A DNA stretch of 64,000 bases from an uncultured Lachnospiraceae bacterium. Lineage in GTDB: Bacteria; Bacillota; Clostridia; Lachnospirales; Lachnospiraceae. The stretch is from NCBI GenBank assembly GCA_910576975.1, contig CAJTJY010000013.1:36712-100711 (forward strand). Direction: 5' to 3'. The notes under the pieces are model-generated. The model worked only from the letters and a program-made list of their open reading frames with translations, made no database searches and was not told where the DNA came from. Below are positions 50,255 through 59,770 of the stretch, piece by piece. Each line of letters starts with the position of its first letter. Positions within the stretch are counted from its first letter, which is position 1. The translations under genes were made by a program, and so were the position numbers.

Positions 50255-51700
50255 ATGAGCGATATAGATAAATATGAGGATGCTGAATTACAGGAGGGAC
50301 AGCAAGAACGGCAGGAGGACGAATATGAAGATATCTGTTATATCTGCCGCAGGCCAGAGAGCAAGGCTGGGAAGATGATTCGGATTCCCAATGCCATTTG
50401 CATCTGCGCAGATTGTATGCAGAAGACGTTTGACAGCATGAATCAGCCAGGATTTCCCATGGGGGATATGGGGAATTTGGGAAATATGCCCAATATCAGC
50501 ATGATCAACCTGTCTGACCTGCAAAACATGATGCCAAAGACCCAGAAGCTGAAAAAGAAAAAGCCTAAAGCAAAACAAAAAGAAGAGAAGAAATCAGAGC
50601 CAGTACTGGATATCAAATCGATTCCCGCGCCTCATAAGATTAAGGCAAGCATGGATGAATACGTGGTGGGTCAGGAATATGCTAAGAAAGTAATGTCTGT
50701 GGCGGTATATAATCATTATAAGCGAGTGACTTGCGACAGTCAGGACGGCGTTGAGATTGAGAAATCAAATATGCTGATGTTAGGACCTACGGGAAGCGGT
50801 AAGACCTATATGGTCAAGACGCTGGCAAAGCTTCTGGACGTGCCTCTGGCTATTGCTGACGCCACCTCCTTGACGGAAGCAGGGTATATCGGAGACGATA
50901 TAGAAAGCGTAGTCTCCAAGCTTCTTGCGGCTGCGGACAATGATGTGGAACGGGCAGAGCATGGCATTATTTTCATCGACGAGATTGATAAGATTGCCAA
51001 GAAGAGGACGACCAACCAGCGGGACGTCAGCGGCGAAAGCGTCCAGCAGGGAATGCTCAAGCTGCTAGAAGGCGCACAGATTGAAGTGCCAGTGGGAGCG
51101 AACAGCAAGAACGCCATGGTTCCCCTGGCAACCGTGGATACCAGGAATATCCTGTTCATTTGCGGAGGGGCTTTTCCAGATTTAGAGGACGTGATCAAGG
51201 AGCGTTTGAATAAGCAGTCTTCCATGGGATTCCACGCAGACTTGAAAGACAAATACGATAAAGAAGAGAATCTTTTGCAGAGGGTAGAGGTGGAAGATGT
51301 ACGCAAGTATGGGATGATACCGGAATTTCTGGGCAGGCTCCCGGTGATTTTTGCGCTCGACGCCTTGACAGAGGATATGCTGGTGCGGATTCTGACAGAG
51401 CCAAAAAGCGCTATTGTAAAACAATATCAGAAGCTGCTTTCTATGGACGAAGTGAAGTTGGAATTTGAGCAAGGCGCACTTCATGCGATTGCCCGCAAAG
51501 CGAAAAAGAAGGATGTCGGAGCCCGGGCGTTGCGTGCAATCATCGAAGAGTTTATGCTGGACATTATGTACGAGATCCCTAAGGATGACAACATCGGCAT
51601 GGTGACCATTACCGAGGACTACATTGAGAATAAGGGAGGGCCTGTCATTCACATGCGAGGCTGTTCGACGCTTTCAGAACCAGTGGCAGCCGGCGTCTAA
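50255..51700 (+). CDS. clpX: ATP-dependent protease unfoldase ClpX
   Basis: A 481-residue AAA+ unfoldase. Start 50255 follows GGAGG; an ATG at 50243 would overlap that site. An N-terminal zinc domain is present as a variant (CYICRRP and CICADCMQK). A Met/Asn-rich then Lys-rich linker (about residues 60-115) precedes Walker A GPTGSGKT, Walker B IIFIDEIDKIA, the RKDV-type pore region and IGF-like loop region. The linker is longer than in classical ClpX. clpP is not in the window. Confidence 0.9.
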   Translation: MSDIDKYEDAELQEGQQERQEDEYEDICYICRRPESKAGKMIRIPNAICICADCMQKTFDSMNQPGFPMGDMGNLGNMPNISMINLSDLQNMMPKTQKLKKKKPKAKQKEEKKSEPVLDIKSIPAPHKIKASMDEYVVGQEYAKKVMSVAVYNHYKRVTCDSQDGVEIEKSNMLMLGPTGSGKTYMVKTLAKLLDVPLAIADATSLTEAGYIGDDIESVVSKLLAAADNDVERAEHGIIFIDEIDKIAKKRTTNQRDVSGESVQQGMLKLLEGAQIEVPVGANSKNAMVPLATVDTRNILFICGGAFPDLEDVIKERLNKQSSMGFHADLKDKYDKEENLLQRVEVEDVRKYGMIPEFLGRLPVIFALDALTEDMLVRILTEPKSAIVKQYQKLLSMDEVKLEFEQGALHAIARKAKKKDVGARALRAIIEEFMLDIMYEIPKDDNIGMVTITEDYIENKGGPVIHMRGCSTLSEPVAAGV

Positions 51701-51842
51701 GCAAAATATTTCCGATGCCTGGATCCTTTTGCTTTGCAGAATATTTAACAAAGCTGCGGTCAATGTCCGCATAATTCACGCAGATTTTTTCATGGAATCC
51801 CATTTCCTGGCATATGCTGTTAAAAAAGAAAAGGGCAGTCAT

Positions 51843-53525
51843 ATGGATTGTGAAGAAGCTGTCTATTCAAATGATTATTATGATTTTATCATGGAATATA
51901 TTTTGGAGACCAGGGGAGCTCCAGTAAATTGCTGTGTGCAAAATCTAGACCAGAATTATGACATCGTTTATCTTAAAAGAGAGGGCAATCCGCCCTTAAG
52001 TATTAATAATTATAGTTATAATTCGATTCCAGGATGCTATGCCCCGATGGATGAGAGCGCCCTTGAGGTGAGCGGCATCATTCGCTTGCATAATCAGCCC
52101 ACTCTGGGACTCAAAGGGCAAGGCGTTCTGATAGGGTTCCTAGATTCCGGCATTGACTATGAAAGCCAGGTGTTCCGCAACAGTGACGGCAGTACCCGGA
52201 TCATGGCAATCTGGGATCAGACGGACCGCAGCGGAACGCCGCCCAATGGTTTTATCTATGGCAGCGAATATAAAGACGATCAGATTAATCGCGCACTGAA
52301 TTCAGGGAATCCTAAAGAAATGGTTCCTGTTACAGATGAGGATGGTCATGGGACTTATATGGCGAGCGTGGCCGCAGGAAGCGAGATACCAGAAAAGAAT
52401 TTTACAGGGGCGGCTCCGTATGCCAAGATTGCCATGGTGAAATTGAAACAGGCGAAAGAGTACTTAAGAGAGTTCTATTTTATCAATCCCGACGCCACCG
52501 CCTACCAGGAAAATGATATTATGGCGGGAGTAAAATATTTAAGCCTGCTTGCCCAGGAACGCCATATGCCCCTTGTGCTCTGCGTCGGGCTGGGGACGGA
52601 TCTCGGCGGGCATACTGGGACTAATCCATTGTCAACGATGTTGAATTTTACGGCGCTTAAGAACCAGCATGCGGTGGTGATAGCGGCAGGGAATGAGGGA
52701 AATTCCCGTCATCATTATTTTGGAGAGCTTGAAGAGGAGGAGACCGTTCGAAATGTGGAAATCGACGTCGGTTCAGGGGTGCAGGGATTCTATGTGGAGA
52801 TGTGGGCGCAGGCCCCGCAGCGTTTTTTAGTGGATATCATCTCTCCTACTGGAGAGCGGATGCCAAGCGAGTATATTTTGTCTGGAGGAAGGGAGTATAG
52901 CTTCCTGTTTGAGGACACAAAGGTGTCCGTGGACTACCGTATTCTGGGGATTTTGGATGGCTCCCAAGTGATCTATATCCGTTTCAGCAAGCCTACGCAG
53001 GGTTTGTGGAACATCCGGGTCTATCAGGAAGGAGAAATCGGGCATTTCTTTCATATGTGGCTGCCACTGGAAGACTTTCTTACCGGGGAAGTATTTTTTG
53101 TGCGTTCTAATCCTGATACCACGATCACGGTGCCCTCAGGGGCGGTGGTGCCGATGTCGGTAGGCGCTTATAATGTCAGAGACAACAGCATTTATCTGCG
53201 GTCTGGGAGGGGATTTGCAGCGAATGGCACCTTGAAGCCGAACTTTGTAGCTCCAGGCGTGGAGGTGTTCGGGGCGGCTCCAGGAGATATGTTCGTTACA
53301 AGGAGCGGTACCAGTGCGGCGTCGGCGGTCACCACGGGAGCGGTTGCGCTGATGATGGAATGGGGGATTGTGCGGGGAAATTATTCCTCTATCACAGGCA
53401 TAGACATAAAGAACATGCTAGAGCGCAGCGCCGAACGTGATCCCAAACGCATATACCCAGACCGGGCGTATGGATGGGGAAGGCTTAATTTATACCGGGC
53501 GTTTGAGGAGATTCGCATTAGGTGA
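51843..53525 (+). CDS. subtilisin-like serine protease (S8 family, Csp type)
   Basis: A 560-residue protease. The catalytic triad is visible: Asp in GFLDSGIDYE (about residue 101), His in DGHGTYMAS (about 168), Ser in RSGTSAASAV (about 490). A large domain is inserted between His and Ser, as in clostridial CspA/B/C-like proteins involved in spore germination. No classical signal peptide. The upstream frame overlaps clpX; ATG 51843 behind AAGGG is preferred. Substrate unknown. Confidence 0.85.
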   Translation: MDCEEAVYSNDYYDFIMEYILETRGAPVNCCVQNLDQNYDIVYLKREGNPPLSINNYSYNSIPGCYAPMDESALEVSGIIRLHNQPTLGLKGQGVLIGFLDSGIDYESQVFRNSDGSTRIMAIWDQTDRSGTPPNGFIYGSEYKDDQINRALNSGNPKEMVPVTDEDGHGTYMASVAAGSEIPEKNFTGAAPYAKIAMVKLKQAKEYLREFYFINPDATAYQENDIMAGVKYLSLLAQERHMPLVLCVGLGTDLGGHTGTNPLSTMLNFTALKNQHAVVIAAGNEGNSRHHYFGELEEEETVRNVEIDVGSGVQGFYVEMWAQAPQRFLVDIISPTGERMPSEYILSGGREYSFLFEDTKVSVDYRILGILDGSQVIYIRFSKPTQGLWNIRVYQEGEIGHFFHMWLPLEDFLTGEVFFVRSNPDTTITVPSGAVVPMSVGAYNVRDNSIYLRSGRGFAANGTLKPNFVAPGVEVFGAAPGDMFVTRSGTSAASAVTTGAVALMMEWGIVRGNYSSITGIDIKNMLERSAERDPKRIYPDRAYGWGRLNLYRAFEEIRIR

Positions 53526-53603
53526 AGGATTTCCGCTTTGTAATGCCTTGGGCGTTTGTGGGCAATATCAATCAACAGCTTGATTCTTAGAATTTGATTT
53601 TGA

Positions 53604-53706
53604 AAAGCTGCCATATGAAAAGGGCAAAATGCAGGAAGTGGTATTTACTGATTAAAGATTGCTTCAGAACCTACGTTTTAGTCCTTTTCATATGGCGGCT
53701 TTTTTG
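53604..53706 (+). terminator. long-armed terminator after the protease
   Basis: AAAGCTGCCATATGAAAAGG (53604-53623) pairs with CCTTTTCATATGGCGGCTTT (53683-53702), with one G-U pair, followed by TTTTTG. Confidence 0.8.
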
Positions 53707-53722
53707 ATCTTGTTTAGGAAAG

Positions 53723-54068
53723 GGGGTGTCGCACTAAGATATTTACTTGTTTAAAAGGTTTACATTGCAAAGCAATGCAAACAAAATGGGGGTGTCGCAC
53801 TACGATATTTACTTGGTCAAAAGGTTTACATTGCAAAGCAATGCAAACAAAATGCACAAAAGTCATCTTGGAAAGCTAGCTTTCCAGAGTGATTTTTGTG
53901 CATTCTGTCTTTGCCGCATCAGCGGCAAGACCTTTTGAACAGGTGAATACATTCGTGCGACAGCCCCATTCTGTCTTTGCCGTATCAGCGGCAAGACCTT
54001 TTAAACAAGTAAATATCTTAGTGCGACAGCCCCCTTTTGGCACTATGAATTGCAAAATGGGGAAACTC
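53723..54068. repeat. palindromic repeat element, copy C (nested: one copy inside another)
   Basis: Two left halves in tandem (GGGGGTGTCGCAC at 53723 and again at 53789) and two right halves (GTGCGACAGCCCC ending near 53967 and GTGCGACAGCCCCC near 54032), then the common right end TTGGCACTATGAATTGC and GGGGAAACTC. The outer arms match each other exactly over AAGATATTTACTTGTTTAAA. The inner pair carries different bases. This is an element inserted into the loop of another. Confidence 0.85.
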
Positions 54069-54189
54069 AAAGTAAAACATCAGTTGAAATTCTAAGATTT
54101 ATCAAGTATAATTTTACTTATTAAAAAACATGCATATTAATATGATAGGCGAGGATTTGTATTGATGATATTGGAATGGAGAATTAAGA

Positions 54190-56793
54190 ATGAAGAAAGG
54201 TCGCACTAGAAACAAGAAAGACAGCGGTTTTTCCTTGTTGATTTCTATTATTTTGGTATTTTGCATTTTAGGGAGCGTCGTGTTTTCCGTGGCTAGGAAG
54301 ATTTCTATTGAGATGTCGGCGTCAGCCATACAAAGTCTCAGTGAAAGCCTGGACTTGATTAAATGCACGATTGAGGCAATTTTAAAAAATGAGGCAGAAT
54401 TTCAAAAATTGATTGCCCATGAAACGGCGAAGCAAGAGGATATGGGGGAATATATCCGGTCTTTCCAGAAAAATCAGACGATGGTAAAGATTTCCCTGAT
54501 TGAGTCTGGGGAACAGCAAGGCATTTCCAATACGGGAGGTGTATTTTCGGAAGAAGAACTAGATTTTTCTCTGGGAAAGACAGTGGAAGGGCTTGCGATC
54601 TCCCAGTCATATATTAATCATATGGGCACATGGGCGTATACGATGAAATGTCCGGTTGTCAAAAATCACAAGGAAATTGCAGCGCTCTATATTGAATATG
54701 TATACGATGCCTTGGATCAGTCTCTGCCGGATGGCTTTTATAATAAGCAGGCGATGCTCTATATCATGGATGCCAAGAGCCAGAGGCTTGTGCTTAAGCC
54801 AAAGGGAATGGGTGAGCGTAATGCGGGGCATTTGAATTTGAAGGACTTCTACCGTGCCAATGATATCAAAGACCAGGAGCTTCAAAGGGAAGTGACCAAG
54901 TGTCTGAAAAGCGGAAAAAATGTCACGTTTTACCATGACATTCGGGAAAAACATTCTTTAAATTATATCTGGTCAGTCAATGATGGCACTGTTTTTCTAA
55001 TCGGCTATGTGCCTGTGGAGGCGGTTCAACAGGAAGGGCGTTATGTAAATCAGAATATTTTAATCGTGGTAATTGTGATGCTGGTGGCGTTCTTTTTGTG
55101 CTGCTTATTATATTATTTTAATCACAGGCAGCAAATCAAGCTAAGAAAAGAACGGGAAGCGGAACGGGAAATTTACAACAAACAGCTTTCCGATGCATTG
55201 CAGGCGGCGCAGATTGCAAGTAATTCTAAGACCATGTTTCTCTCAAATATGTCACATGATATCCGTACGCCTATGAATGCAGTTCTTGGTTTTACCACTT
55301 TGCTTGACAAGGATGCCGAAAATCCGGCGAAGGTCAGACAATATACCCGCAAGATTACGGCGTCTGGCCAGCATCTTCTGAGTCTGATCAATGATATTTT
55401 GGATGTCTCTAAGATCGAGAGTGGAAAAGTAGTCCTGAATGTAGAACCATTTACGCTAAATGACCTAGTGTCGTCCGTAGATGCCATTATCAGATCTATG
55501 GCAAATGACAGAGCCCAAAGTTTCCATGTGGAGGTATCTGGCATCCAGCATGAAGAGTTGTTGGGAGATGAGACCAGGATCAATCAGATTTTAATTAATT
55601 TGCTTTCGAATGCCGTCAAATACACTCAGGAGGGCGGGAATATCTGGTTTCGCATCCAGGGACTGAAGCAGCGTTCTGAGCAGTATGAGCATATCCGTAT
55701 CGAAGTGGAGGACGACGGGTATGGAATGACGCCAGAGTATTTGGAGACGATATTTGACGCTTTTACCCGGGCGGAGAACAGCACCACCAACAAGGTGCAA
55801 GGCACAGGGCTTGGCATGGCGATCACCAAAAATATCGTAGAGCTTATGGGCGGAACCATAGACGTATCTAGTCAACTGGGCGAGGGCAGTCTTTTTCGGG
55901 TTGAACTGGAGTTACGCATATCAGAGAATCGGGCAGATAGGCAATTCTGGGAGAAACATGAAATATCCAGGATGCTGGTTGTCGAGGATGACGAAGAGAA
56001 CTGCAGAAATATTGAGATGCTTATGAAAGACACGGGAGTTGTGACGCATGCTGTTAAGAGCCTGGAACAAGCTCTTGCATGGTTGTCAGAAAGCGGGCGC
56101 CAAGAGTGTCAGCTGGTTTTGCTTGATTGGAATCTGTCAGAAGCCGGAGGCGTATTTGCCGCTGAAAAGATTCGCAAGGTTCTGCCAGACACCGTGCCAA
56201 TCCTGCTGCTTTCAGATCATAATGGAGATGAGATTGAGGAAGCTGCAGAGATCAAAAATGTCAAAATCCTTACGAGACCGTTTTTTGTATCTGCATTAAA
56301 AGAAAAGATTTTGGAAATTCAGGCTGAGGCAGACGGTCAGACGGCAGTCCTGCAGGAAAATGTATATAGCCTGGAAGGCTTTCATTTTCTTGCAGCGGAA
56401 GATAACGAGATCAATGCGGAAATTCTTTCAGAAATATTGGAGATGGAGGGAGCAAGCTGTGAAATTGCCGAGAATGGGAAGATCGTATTGGAGCGTTTTG
56501 AACATGCGCCAGAGGGAGAATTTGATGCAATCTTAATGGATGTTCAGATGCCAGTGATGAACGGATATGAGGCTACCCGGGCAATTCGTGCCTTGCAGCG
56601 CGCAGATGCAGTAAAAATACCGATTATCGCCATGACGGCGAACGCTTTTGCGGAAGATGAAAAAGAAGCCTTGGATGCTGGAATGGATGTGCACATGCCA
56701 AAACCCATTGACATTGAGCTGTTAAAAAAAGTATTAAATCAATGTGTAACAAGAAAGGAACAAGATATTGAGGATCAATTGGAAAAAATATAG
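54190..56793 (+). CDS. hybrid sensor histidine kinase with two receiver domains
   Basis: An 867-residue membrane protein: helix 1 (residues 13-36), extracellular sensor (~37-290), helix 2 (~292-314), kinase core with phospho-His356 in NMSHDIRTPMNAVLGF, NLLSNAVKYTQEGG, and GTGLGMAITKNIV. Then receiver 1 (VVEDDEENC, LLDWNLSE), where the usual Lys is Arg (LTRPFF), so it may be degenerate. Receiver 2 is canonical (AAEDNEINAEI, MDVQMPVMNGYEA, KPID). The end overlaps the solute-binding gene by 26 bp. Confidence 0.93.
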   Translation: MKKGRTRNKKDSGFSLLISIILVFCILGSVVFSVARKISIEMSASAIQSLSESLDLIKCTIEAILKNEAEFQKLIAHETAKQEDMGEYIRSFQKNQTMVKISLIESGEQQGISNTGGVFSEEELDFSLGKTVEGLAISQSYINHMGTWAYTMKCPVVKNHKEIAALYIEYVYDALDQSLPDGFYNKQAMLYIMDAKSQRLVLKPKGMGERNAGHLNLKDFYRANDIKDQELQREVTKCLKSGKNVTFYHDIREKHSLNYIWSVNDGTVFLIGYVPVEAVQQEGRYVNQNILIVVIVMLVAFFLCCLLYYFNHRQQIKLRKEREAEREIYNKQLSDALQAAQIASNSKTMFLSNMSHDIRTPMNAVLGFTTLLDKDAENPAKVRQYTRKITASGQHLLSLINDILDVSKIESGKVVLNVEPFTLNDLVSSVDAIIRSMANDRAQSFHVEVSGIQHEELLGDETRINQILINLLSNAVKYTQEGGNIWFRIQGLKQRSEQYEHIRIEVEDDGYGMTPEYLETIFDAFTRAENSTTNKVQGTGLGMAITKNIVELMGGTIDVSSQLGEGSLFRVELELRISENRADRQFWEKHEISRMLVVEDDEENCRNIEMLMKDTGVVTHAVKSLEQALAWLSESGRQECQLVLLDWNLSEAGGVFAAEKIRKVLPDTVPILLLSDHNGDEIEEAAEIKNVKILTRPFFVSALKEKILEIQAEADGQTAVLQENVYSLEGFHFLAAEDNEINAEILSEILEMEGASCEIAENGKIVLERFEHAPEGEFDAILMDVQMPVMNGYEATRAIRALQRADAVKIPIIAMTANAFAEDEKEALDAGMDVHMPKPIDIELLKKVLNQCVTRKEQDIEDQLEKI

Positions 56794-58087
56794 AATGCGA
56801 TTAGCTGCAGCCTGCTTGGCTGGAATGACCGTTTGTATGGCGGCGGCGTGCGCAAATTTGGGAAATAAGGATCATAATCTGATCGTTTCAGAAGAGGAAA
56901 ATGAAAAAGTCGTAAATTTTTTCAGCCCTATGGAGAAGACGAACCCCGATGCAGAAAATATTGCAAGAAGCGCATCTGACCAAACGGTTTGTATGGCAGA
57001 AGAAAAACTTGGGATCAAGGTGGCATATCGGACTTATACGGCGGAAAGTTATCAGGAAAAGAGTTATGACGAGGTAACATTGGAACGGGTGAGAAATAAT
57101 CTTGATGATTTTTATCTGTTGAACCCAAACACGATCCAGATTTTGGGGGAGGAAGGAAGGCTACTAGATTTGTCAGGACTTTCTAGTGCAAAGAATTTGC
57201 GCGAGGTGGTAAAGACTGCAAATACGGTAGATGGAAAGTTAGTGGCTGTTCCCCAGGAAGTCGTTGCGTATGGACTGTTTATCAATGTGGATTTGTTTGA
57301 AAAGTATGATCTGGAACTTCCAGAAACGCCAAAAGATCTGCTCAAATGCTGCAAGGTGTTTCAAGAGAACGGCATAGACACGCCAATTGGCGCCAACCGT
57401 TGGTGGCTTGAGAATTTTGTCTTTGCACAGGCATATGCAGATTTGTATAATGGCGGCAATACAGAAGCGGAAATAGAAGCTTTAAATCTTGGAACAAGCA
57501 AATATAGCGATTATATGCGCCCAGGGTTTGAATTTTTGAAAGAGTTGATCGACCGTGGCTATATTGATGCGCAAAAAGCCTATGTCAGTGAGGCGATTGA
57601 TGGCGAGGGACCAGATTTTCTGGCGCAAAAAACGCCGATCGTCATGGCCTATTGGGGCGCTGCCAATGCGGAGACAGCTTATGGAAAGCCAGATTTCGAA
57701 TTGAAAGTCATCGGATTCCCAAGCAGCCGGGGGCAAATGCCCGTGGTTTCTATGACGGGATATGCTGTCGGCGTTGATGCAGAGCATTTGAAGGACGCTA
57801 AAGATACTCTGGACGTGATGTTGTCCGATGAGGCGCTTAAGACCTATACAGAGATCAACAAGGTGATTTCTCCCTCGAAAAACGTGGAAGTAGAATGTAT
57901 CCCTGCATTAAAGCCCCTGAATGATAAGATCAAAGAAAATGTCTATGTCCTGGGGTCTAATGCAGGGATGAAAGTGGAACAATGGGGAAATACCTGCCAG
58001 ATTGTCCGCAATCTGTTAAATGGCGCTACGGTGGATCAGTGTATGGCGGAATTTGACAGACTGCAGCAAGAGTCGTTGAGCGAGTGA
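56768..58087 (+). CDS. solute-binding lipoprotein coupled to the hybrid kinase
   Basis: A 439-residue family-1-type binding protein. TTG at 56768 follows GAAAGGAAC and gives a proper positive N-region (MRINWKKYRMR) before the hydrophobic stretch and lipobox MAAAC. ATG 56795 is the alternative. The SBP fold is seen in VPQEVVAYGLFINVDLF, ENGIDTPIGANRWW and PVVSMTGYAVGVDAEH. No permease or ATPase genes are adjacent. Coupling to a sensor kinase suggests it presents a ligand to the kinase rather than serving transport (inference). Confidence 0.82.
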   Translation: MRINWKKYRMRLAAACLAGMTVCMAAACANLGNKDHNLIVSEEENEKVVNFFSPMEKTNPDAENIARSASDQTVCMAEEKLGIKVAYRTYTAESYQEKSYDEVTLERVRNNLDDFYLLNPNTIQILGEEGRLLDLSGLSSAKNLREVVKTANTVDGKLVAVPQEVVAYGLFINVDLFEKYDLELPETPKDLLKCCKVFQENGIDTPIGANRWWLENFVFAQAYADLYNGGNTEAEIEALNLGTSKYSDYMRPGFEFLKELIDRGYIDAQKAYVSEAIDGEGPDFLAQKTPIVMAYWGAANAETAYGKPDFELKVIGFPSSRGQMPVVSMTGYAVGVDAEHLKDAKDTLDVMLSDEALKTYTEINKVISPSKNVEVECIPALKPLNDKIKENVYVLGSNAGMKVEQWGNTCQIVRNLLNGATVDQCMAEFDRLQQESLSE

Positions 58088-58134
58088 CAGCACAGATATA
58101 TGCTTGCGTCCCCGACGTTTGTGAGTGCTTGAGA

Positions 58135-58938
58135 TCAGGTCATATCCCGTGATTTCTGCACACATGCCCGTTGGGCGCAAATTACGGCATTGCGCAGCCC
58201 ATGCTGTTCTAGGACTGCCACCGCTTCTATGGTGGTCCCTCCAGGAGAGCATACGGCGTCCTTAAGAGCGCCGGGGTGCGTTCCCGTTTCCAGCACCATT
58301 TTGGCAGCACCCAGTACCGACTGGGCGGCAAATTTGTATGCTTGCGCCCGGGGCATGCCGTCAGCGACGGCAGCATCTGCCATAGCTTCGATAAATAAGT
58401 AGGCATAGGCAGGAGAGGAGCCGGAAACGCCAATTACCGTGTCCATCATGGATTCTGGGATAATTTCACACTTGCCAAAGCTGTTGAATATTGTCACGGC
58501 TTTGGCAAGTTCTTCTTCTGTGACATTTGCAGCGGCGCAGAGAGCGCTCATGGCTTCTCCCACCAGTGCAGGGGTGTTGGGCATGGCGCGTACCAATTTG
58601 ACATCCGATCCGAAGGCAGACAATATTCCCGTGATCGTTTGCCCGGCGGCGATGGAGATAAGAAGCGTGTTTGGGTGGACGCAGTCTTTGATCTGAGTAA
58701 TGATTTCTGGAAAAAGATAAGGCTTTACTGCAAGGAAAAGAATGTCAGACTTTTGCGCAGCTTGGGCATTGTCTGAGATAGCGGTAATTCCAAAACGTTC
58801 TTTCAGGGAATCAAGTGTTTTGTCTGTTTTTGCGGTTGCGATGATTTGTTCTTTCTTGGCAAGGCCAGAATTCAGCAATCCTCCGATGATGGCGCTCGCC
58901 ATATTCCCGCCGCCGATAAATCCTATTGTTTCATTCAT
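58135..58938 (-). CDS. proC: pyrroline-5-carboxylate reductase
   Basis: A 267-residue enzyme for the last step of proline synthesis. The NAD(P)-binding GFIGGGNMASAIIGG is at the N-terminus. Family signatures are VRAMPNTPALVGE and VIGVSGSSPAYAYLFIEA; the C-terminal VCSPGGTTIEAVAVLE is complete. AGGAGGATTTG precedes the ATG. Confidence 0.95.
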   Translation of the reverse strand: MNETIGFIGGGNMASAIIGGLLNSGLAKKEQIIATAKTDKTLDSLKERFGITAISDNAQAAQKSDILFLAVKPYLFPEIITQIKDCVHPNTLLISIAAGQTITGILSAFGSDVKLVRAMPNTPALVGEAMSALCAAANVTEEELAKAVTIFNSFGKCEIIPESMMDTVIGVSGSSPAYAYLFIEAMADAAVADGMPRAQAYKFAAQSVLGAAKMVLETGTHPGALKDAVCSPGGTTIEAVAVLEQHGLRNAVICAQRACVQKSRDMT

Positions 58939-59005
58939 GGCATCAAATCCTCCTGTGTAGTATTTTTAGATATATCATAGCAGTGTCGGAATAAATGTGC
59001 AAGAT

Positions 59006-59251
59006 GGGACTGTCGCACTAATATGGCTTATAAGACGTAAATTTGTTCAAAAGGTTGCAATGCAAACAAAATGAAGCTGTCGCACGAATGGATGCACTTG
59101 TTTAAAAGGTCTTGCCGCTCATGCGGCAAAGACAGAATGCACAAAATTATTCTGGGAAGCTAGCTTCCCAAGATAATCTTTGTGCATTTTGTTTGCATTG
59201 CTTTGCAATGTAAACCTTTTAAACAAGTGCATCCATTCGTGCGACAGCTTC
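59006..59251. repeat. palindromic repeat element, copy D (perfect 37 bp arms)
   Basis: Arms 59073-59109 and 59215-59251 are exact inverted repeats over 37 bp (GAAGCTGTCGCACGAATGGA continuing to TTTAAAAGG). The interior contains the CTTGCCGCTCATGCGGCAA hairpin, GGGAAGCTAGCTTCCC and GCATTGCTTTGCAATG. A separate left-half remnant, ACTGTCGCAC at 59009, precedes it without a matching right half. Confidence 0.88.
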
Positions 59252-59373
59252 ATTTTAATACGATAGAAGAGTGAAAGAATCATCAAAATCTTTCACAAAC
59301 TACCTTTATGTGCTGAAAAGCGCACAGAATGGGAGAAATTATGAAATGCGGAAACTCAAAAAGGGTATTCTTG

Positions 59374-59770
59374 TTGACAAATTGAATAAAATTTGTTAGA
59401 ATACTTCCATCTTCAAAGAGAGAGGTGAAAGGATGAGAATATAATTTACTTTTGATCGCATGAATGTTTTGAAGCAGTATCGTGGATATACTGTTTTGTC
59501 ATGTTGCCAAAAGTGGATTATGTTCTCATAACCTTTCTTTTTTTGTGCTGAAAAATGAGCAGGGTTTCTTTCTCGTGGGAGCTCTGAGGAGATAGGTTAT
59601 GGCATGTAATGGAACTGTTTGGCAGCAAATGGTTCTTTTTTGATGGGGATTGTTGGAAAATACAGGGATTGTGCAGTATACAACGTCCACATTGCCAATA
59701 TCTGTACGACTTAAAGATTTCTGATTTTGCGGCAGCTCCATGCGCAGAGCCGTGAGAAGGAGGGATGCTT
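59374..59770 (+). promoter_or_regulatory. promoter and long attenuator-like leader of the ABC-F gene, with 3-codon ORF
   Basis: TTGACA (59374-59379), exact 17 bp spacer, TAGAAT (59397-59402). A ribosome site AGAGAGGTGAAAGG is followed at 59433-59444 by ATGAGAATATAA, a complete ORF encoding Met-Arg-Ile. About 325 nt of non-coding leader follow, with CAGTAT/ATACTG near 59480 and several T-runs (59540, 59637). ABC-F resistance genes are known to be controlled by such ribosome-sensing attenuators; mechanism here is inferred. Confidence 0.62.
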
